This document shows positions 59,301 through 64,000 of a stretch of DNA of 64,000 nucleotides, in pieces; positions within the stretch are counted from its first letter, which is position 1; each line of letters starts with the position of its first letter. Position numbers and translations under genes: made by a program. This stretch comes from Paraphoma chrysanthemicola (lineage: Eukaryota; Ascomycota; Dothideomycetes; Pleosporales; Phaeosphaeriaceae), in contig JAGMWG010000025.1 of assembly GCA_020744225.1 (NCBI GenBank), positions 62,001 to 126,000 of the forward strand. Reading direction: 5' to 3'. The notes under the pieces are model-generated. The model made no database searches and was not told the origin of the DNA. It saw only the letters and a list, made by a program, of their open reading frames with translations.

Positions 59301-60802
59301 CATCATCAACCTCAGTGAACGCGACTCTTAACATACCCGCTATTAGAGCACGCCTGGAGTGCCGACCCGTTTCTGCAATGGCAAATATCTCTTCCTGGGT
59401 CACATTGGTAGATCTTTCCAACAAGACCGATTCGTTCGTGCCTGGTGAGCTTGATAAATTCAACCAGACTGGAAAGATAGAGATGTATAGCATGCCCATG
59501 GACATCTTTGAAGGTAGCGATGCGCATACCAATTTGCTTTCAACCTTGAAAGCGCCTGCTTGTTGCCAGAACGGGAGTGTCGACAATCCTCAGAGAGCGG
59601 CATTAGGATACTGGTCTCCCGCTCTCCCAGCGAACGATCTCGCGGCTCGCTTTGAATACCCGTACGAAGACCTAGGTTGGCCACTTAAGGTTGTCCCGAA
59701 GTGGATCGTAGGCAAAGCTGTTGTTCTCAAACTTGGGCCCAACACCAAGTCACTGTATTTCAAAGATATGCCAAGGCTACAGGCCGCTCAGTGCGATCCA
59801 ATCATCGAGACGGCCGAAGCAACCATCTCGCTCGATGCGAAGACTGGTAACGTATACTCACACAGAATCATGGGCTCGTCGATAAAGACTGATGTAGCTT
59901 GGGCCGATGTTTTCACCAGGCACGCCAACTCGACCCCGACAGTTGACGATACCGAGTCCAGTCCTACTCAAAACATCACCGCATCTTATGGCGTGATGTT
60001 TCTCGACTCCCTACTTGGTTCAGCCGATAGGCAAGTGGGAAGGAGTGGCAAATCCTGGCATGAAGGAACATCACAAAATGCATTCGTGTTCCGCGATGCG
60101 AACAATGGTATCAACCTGGACCTGATGACCTATTCGATGTTCACACTGGCGGGACAGGATCTAGAAGCCCTCCTGAACTTCACAACACTTGCCACAACTG
60201 CTGATCAAACCTTCCAAACCTTCTTCCAACAGTTTGTGAACAACGAACTGTCTCTCAGCAAGGGCGGCTACGCATATCAGCCAATCGGCGACAATACCAT
60301 GGAATTACTGGGACCCTCCATTGACGGCAATGGTACGCTTATCGCTGAGAAAAGCTTTCCAGTCCTGAGTACAAATCGTACCATTACCGCCTCGATTTCG
60401 CATCGCATTCGCGTTCTACACATGAACGCCACCGCCACTTACCTATCCACTGCGATTCTGATATGGCTCATCTTCACAACAATCACCGTACTTTGTCTAC
60501 AACGCAAATACACGAGCTTTATGCATCGCGACGTACAACTGATCGCCGACATGCTTGTCCTTGTAGCAGGCAGCGACAACTTCCTCGCACTCGTCGCCGA
60601 CAAAGGCGTGCATCTCAAGCGCAACAAGGACATCAAGACCATGCTCGGCTGGTTCAGGGACAGAGACGGACACATCCGATGGGGCGTTGAAGTGGTTGGG
60701 GGTCCGAACGCCGTTGACTGGGTCGATGCGCCCAAGACGGGTTTCCATGTTCCCTCTCCCAAGACATCAAGAAGCATATTTGCCCGCATCAAATGGTGGT
60801 AG
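56373..60802 (+). CDS. Large DUF3433 polytopic membrane protein
   Basis: Exons 56373..56466, 56514..58454 and 58506..60802 (introns 47 and 51 bp) give 1443 aa. After a Pro/Thr-rich N terminus (TPIPTTPIPTTPRAAP) the protein is built of two similar halves. Each half has a membrane helix, a second helix pair with a P-T..I..L motif (FTPTLIAVLYAQMTVILFED; IAPTVVSIIVGLWWDQLDM), a third helix, a large ectodomain with many N-x-S/T sites, and a last helix near its end (ALAALFFASSILLVAVF; AILIWLIFTTITVLCL). This is the DUF3433 arrangement, found in filamentous fungi and of unknown function, presumably at the cell surface or an endomembrane. The halves join at intron 2, which restores the frame from GNDSA to DPPIKV. 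A short cytosolic tail closes the protein. Confidence 0.92.
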
Positions 60803-62809
60803 ACAGGATCAGAGGTTTTGTTTACAGCTAGACTAGGCATGGGGGAGACATCCTAGTGTAATAAGCATCATGCTGTCATCCAGCAGGGATGTTGGCAAGG
60901 TACCAAATCCAAAATCATTCAACCACTTCTTACCCGTCAGAATTGTCCACTCAGCACTCGCCCAACGTGATCGCAATGAACGTGTATTAGATGCAGTGAC
61001 GAACATTGCTGTCAGTAATCTATATTCCCTGTTCCTCAACGTTGCGCATCCTCCCAACGCTGTTCGATATCACGCAAGACGATGCACTCGCCCTGTTGGC
61101 ACAACGGTTGAACGGAGGCAAAATGAGTTCGATGTCTCCTCGGCGTCCCACAGAATCCTTATCGATTACTAGACATTATCGATATCGGCAAGTAAAGCAA
61201 AGACAAAAGTATGGTTGTGGGTGATTTCTGTGGGTCCGCCTATCCAGCAACTGGTTGCGCGCGAAGCCTCATGACGGCAACGTGGGTTCTAGAAGCCCGA
61301 ACTACTGCAAGGACGGCGCAAACTCTGCAACCAAAGTCAACCCACACGATTCTGAACCACTGCTGCTCGTTGGTGCTGCGAAAAGTTGGGGGGCGGAGGG
61401 ATTGTTGTGTGTGGGCGTGTGGGATGCGCCGGCTTTCTTGGACAGCTCAACGGTTTTCCTTGGGTCTGCAAGGCACCGGCGAGTCTGTAGCTTGGCTAGG
61501 CACGCATGGCGATTTACTCGGCTGGGAAGGCGAGCACGGCTCCGATTGAAGTGCCGGATGGATGTCAAGCTTGGTTCGGTAATCATGTTTGCATGAGCTG
61601 TTCTCTCGAAACGTGCTGGAAAGATTGTCGGTTGCCGACAAAAGCGTGGTTAACAGAAATGCTGAATGTGCTGAGTGCGACTGCGACCCAACAACAGCTC
61701 ATCCCACACACTATGCAACACCTGGTGTCATGCGAAAGGTGATTGATGCGGAAGGATTCCAGCGAGACTATGCTCAGCGCACGGGACATGCTGTGTAGTA
61801 AGGTGGCCATACCAAGTCGCTGCGGTGATCCAGCACACTGGATAGCCAAAATCCTGTGTCTCCTGAACACATGCTGTGCCAGTTCGCAGACGAATGTGCG
61901 ACCCTCGTCACAACACCAGCCCCACGATACGGGTCATCTGGGGTAACGAGCGGGAAGCGGACGGGTAGCAGGGAATGGTCGCGTGGTGGGACGGCTGCGA
62001 GGAGGCGGCGTGGTTGTTCAAGTATCGAGCGTGTTTCGAGGTTTGAACCAACGTCACGACATCGAAAATAGACTTAGTGAATGTTATCGCGTTTTGGCCG
62101 TCCGACTGTTGATCAACATGATCGTCATGCGGGAATTGCTACGTGGTTGCGTGGCACTCACGTTGGAGGACGCGTCGTGTGACGCGAGTTTGTCGCGACG
62201 CATGCCGTGGGCCGAAATTAGCACTTGCTCACACAACATGGGCACAGACACGTTGGACAAAGAACACTTGCAAGTGACAACGAATGAGTCTAATTCTCTC
62301 AAAAAAAACATTAACGGCACCAAGCCTAGACGACTGAATGTATGCATCCCCAGACGTCCGACATAAAGATGAAGGAGCAATGCTCCTGACGAAGCGAATG
62401 CAGGAAATAATTTGTAGCCCGCTAACCCAGGTGAGGAGGGCTAGAACCCAAAGGTATATCATGACATCGTGAAGACAAGTATATGCCCAAGAAGAAAAGC
62501 GCCATGATCCAGATGCCCAGTTGTATTACTTTGTCGTTACGCGGAGCGCGGGAGGCGAAGGGCTGAATGAAGCGAATAGTAACACAAGCAATAACGAGTG
62601 CGCGTCGGTGATGTGATAAGAATGAATAGATTTGGCCTGCGACGCTGACTACCTCGTCATTACTTTAAGGATTCCTCATCCCTCTTCCTCTTTCTCTCCA
62701 CGGGGTATATCGCGTGATAGGTATCTTGATTATCGGCGGGTAATATGAAGTAAAACCGTTCCTTGAACACCCAGTCCCATGCCGTGATTTACAAGTGTGT
62801 TGGTGGCAT
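60803..62809. other. Gene-free region, convergent side
   Basis: About 2 kb between the 3' ends of the DUF3433 gene and the BYS1-like gene. All frames are short and overlapping, with an A8 run near 62302. No gene, tRNA or repeat was supported. Confidence 0.4.
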
Positions 62810-63718
62810 TTATGCGTGGAAAGGCTGGTGGCGGCGAGCATGGGCGTGAGCATGCTCGTGCCTCTTCGCGTTTACATATTCGTAGGCAGTGACATAGACG
62901 ACCTTGGTCTTGACCTTCGGGGTCTTGACAGAGTCCTTGACCTGAGCGGCTGGGGTGACAGCAGCAACGTTGACCTTGTACTCCGCGCTGGATGGAGCCT
63001 TGGCTGTGCTGGAGGCCTTGGGCGAGGAGGTGTCGGGCTTCTTTGAGCTTGCAGGGGCTGACGATGCGGGCGTGTCGTCATCAGCGCTGGGAGCATGAGA
63101 TCCACACATGTAGAAGTCCATGCTCGACTGGAGATCGCAAGTCTTGGTCTGGACATCATCGGGAAGAATGTAGGACATCTTTGCGCAAGAAACTGGGTCG
63201 GAGCAGGACAGGATGGGGCACCAAGAGTTATCGGCGGAAGCCCTAGCAGTCCGCGCAGTCGAGCTGCCGGCAGCGAGATAGTAGCCTTCCTTCTTCGTGG
63301 GGCAATCGCTTGCACAATCAACATAGGATACGTCAAGGTAGTTCAGCCGGAACTTCTCAGGAGTCTCGTCCCTGTTGTCAAGGAAGTACTCCAATTGAGT
63401 GATGTCGTTGCCCTTGCACTGATCCGTCTTGGAAATCTTGATGGAGACACCACGGCCATCACCACTTTCCTTAGCCGTGATGTAGTTCTCCTGGTAAATC
63501 TCTCCTTTCTTGATTGTGACCATCTGGTTCGTTGGGCAGCCATCACCCTTGAGTACCGACCAGATGTTGACTGGGTAGTCACAGCGATTGATGATACGAG
63601 CATAGGGACGGCTCGTGTCGCACTTTGAGTTGAGGGTGACTGCGTTCCTGCTGGCTGCGTCGGCGGAAACGGTTGCGATCGTCGCCGCGGCGGCGGAAAT
63701 GAAGGTGATGAGCTGCAT
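62810..63718 (-). CDS. Secreted BYS1/thaumatin-like protein with low-complexity tail
   Basis: Single exon, 302 aa. It has a signal peptide (MQLITFISAAAATIATVSADA) and then a Cys-rich beta domain of the BYS1/thaumatin-like type: ARIINRCDYPVNIWSVLKGD near its start, TIKKGEIYQENYITAKESGD, SIKISKTDQCKGNDITQLEY and FRLNYLDVSYVDCASDCP. Eleven Cys lie before residue 215. From about residue 215 a Ser/Pro/Ala/Lys-rich stretch leads to a His/Arg-rich end (KRHEHAHAHARRH). There is no GPI-type hydrophobic tail, so it is probably released or wall-associated. Related proteins are yeast-phase or infection-expressed antigens in other fungi; a role here is inference. The ATG at 63718 is the only start that keeps the signal peptide. 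Confidence 0.85.
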   Translation of the reverse strand: MQLITFISAAAATIATVSADAASRNAVTLNSKCDTSRPYARIINRCDYPVNIWSVLKGDGCPTNQMVTIKKGEIYQENYITAKESGDGRGVSIKISKTDQCKGNDITQLEYFLDNRDETPEKFRLNYLDVSYVDCASDCPTKKEGYYLAAGSSTARTARASADNSWCPILSCSDPVSCAKMSYILPDDVQTKTCDLQSSMDFYMCGSHAPSADDDTPASSAPASSKKPDTSSPKASSTAKAPSSAEYKVNVAAVTPAAQVKDSVKTPKVKTKVVYVTAYEYVNAKRHEHAHAHARRHQPFHA

Positions 63719-64000
63719 GTTTGTTGATAGTGACCGATGAGAGATGGGACGAAAGGCTCTGGACTCGCAAGGTTGTCGTTCGTAAAGACTGACTGCTGAA
63801 CACCTAAAGGAGTGAAGTTATTCAGCAAAAATGAAGGTTGGCGAAGTCCTGCTTGTTGCGGTAGGGAGCGATTCACAGGCGCCGGGGGATGCGAGTAAAT
63901 AAGATGGCTGAATCCTAGCATGCGTGGCCCCGGGCCACTTGGGGAGCCCACCCGTCGTGGGAACGAATCGTCACTCATCGCATTGGCTTCTTCGGGCCAG
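63719..64000. promoter_or_regulatory. Upstream region of the BYS1-like gene
   Basis: The last 282 bp of the window lie upstream of the BYS1-like start and should hold its leader and proximal promoter. No specific site was recognised. Confidence 0.35.

Overview
The window is nuclear DNA of a filamentous ascomycete (Pezizomycotina), most probably a dothideomycete. The evidence is gene structure and gene content. Genes are intron-poor, with short GT..AG introns (40-78 bp) that often carry CTAAC or CTGAC branch sites. The gene set includes full-size PDR and ABCC transporters, large DUF3433 membrane proteins, an AA1-like small secreted protein, a BYS1/thaumatin-like secreted protein, and Pro1, Akr1, Ufe1, Tip41 and Ipl1 orthologues. 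No operons, CRISPR arrays, viral genes or complete mobile elements were seen. The class assignment is inference.

Layout. 1-8 kb: a DHA2-type MFS exporter (+), a C2H2 zinc-finger regulator (-), and a frameshifted Sng1/DUF3533-type membrane protein (-). 8.8-11.4 kb: a secreted GH3 beta-glucosidase (-), then about 2.5 kb without a gene. 13.8-19.3 kb: a compact housekeeping block with two divergent pairs, PRO1/ATP23 and Aurora kinase/TIP41. 21-36.9 kb: a PDR-type ABC exporter (+), AFG1 (-), AKR1 (-) and an ABCC/MRP-type transporter (-). 36.9-40.8 kb: a gene-poor, decayed stretch holding a broken coding sequence whose in-frame stops mostly look like CAA/CAG changed to TAA/TAG, as expected of RIP. 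40.8-46.5 kb: a GIY-YIG-superfamily (T5orf172) protein (+), a single-pass surface protein (-), a 4'-phosphopantetheinyl transferase of the ACPS type (-), and a tRNA-Ser(AGA) (-). 48-55.4 kb: a Gag-like protein with a long disordered tail (+), an AA1-like secreted protein (-), the SNARE UFE1 (+) and aspartate aminotransferase (+). 56.3-60.8 kb: one very large DUF3433 protein (+). 62.8-63.7 kb: a BYS1-like secreted protein (-).

The genes do not form one pathway. The first 37 kb does concentrate export-type membrane proteins (MFS, Sng1-like, PDR, ABCC) around ordinary housekeeping genes, and the right half holds two secreted candidate effector or antigen proteins. No clear new multi-gene system was found. 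The most interesting loci are the Gag-like host gene, the ACPS enzyme with an unexplained helical C-terminal extension, the decayed RIP-like gene, and the twice-frameshifted Sng1-like gene. Splice sites were read by eye from frame continuity, GT/AG sites and family conservation. First exons of the ABCC transporter and AFG1 are tentative, and several start codons have in-frame alternatives, which are noted.
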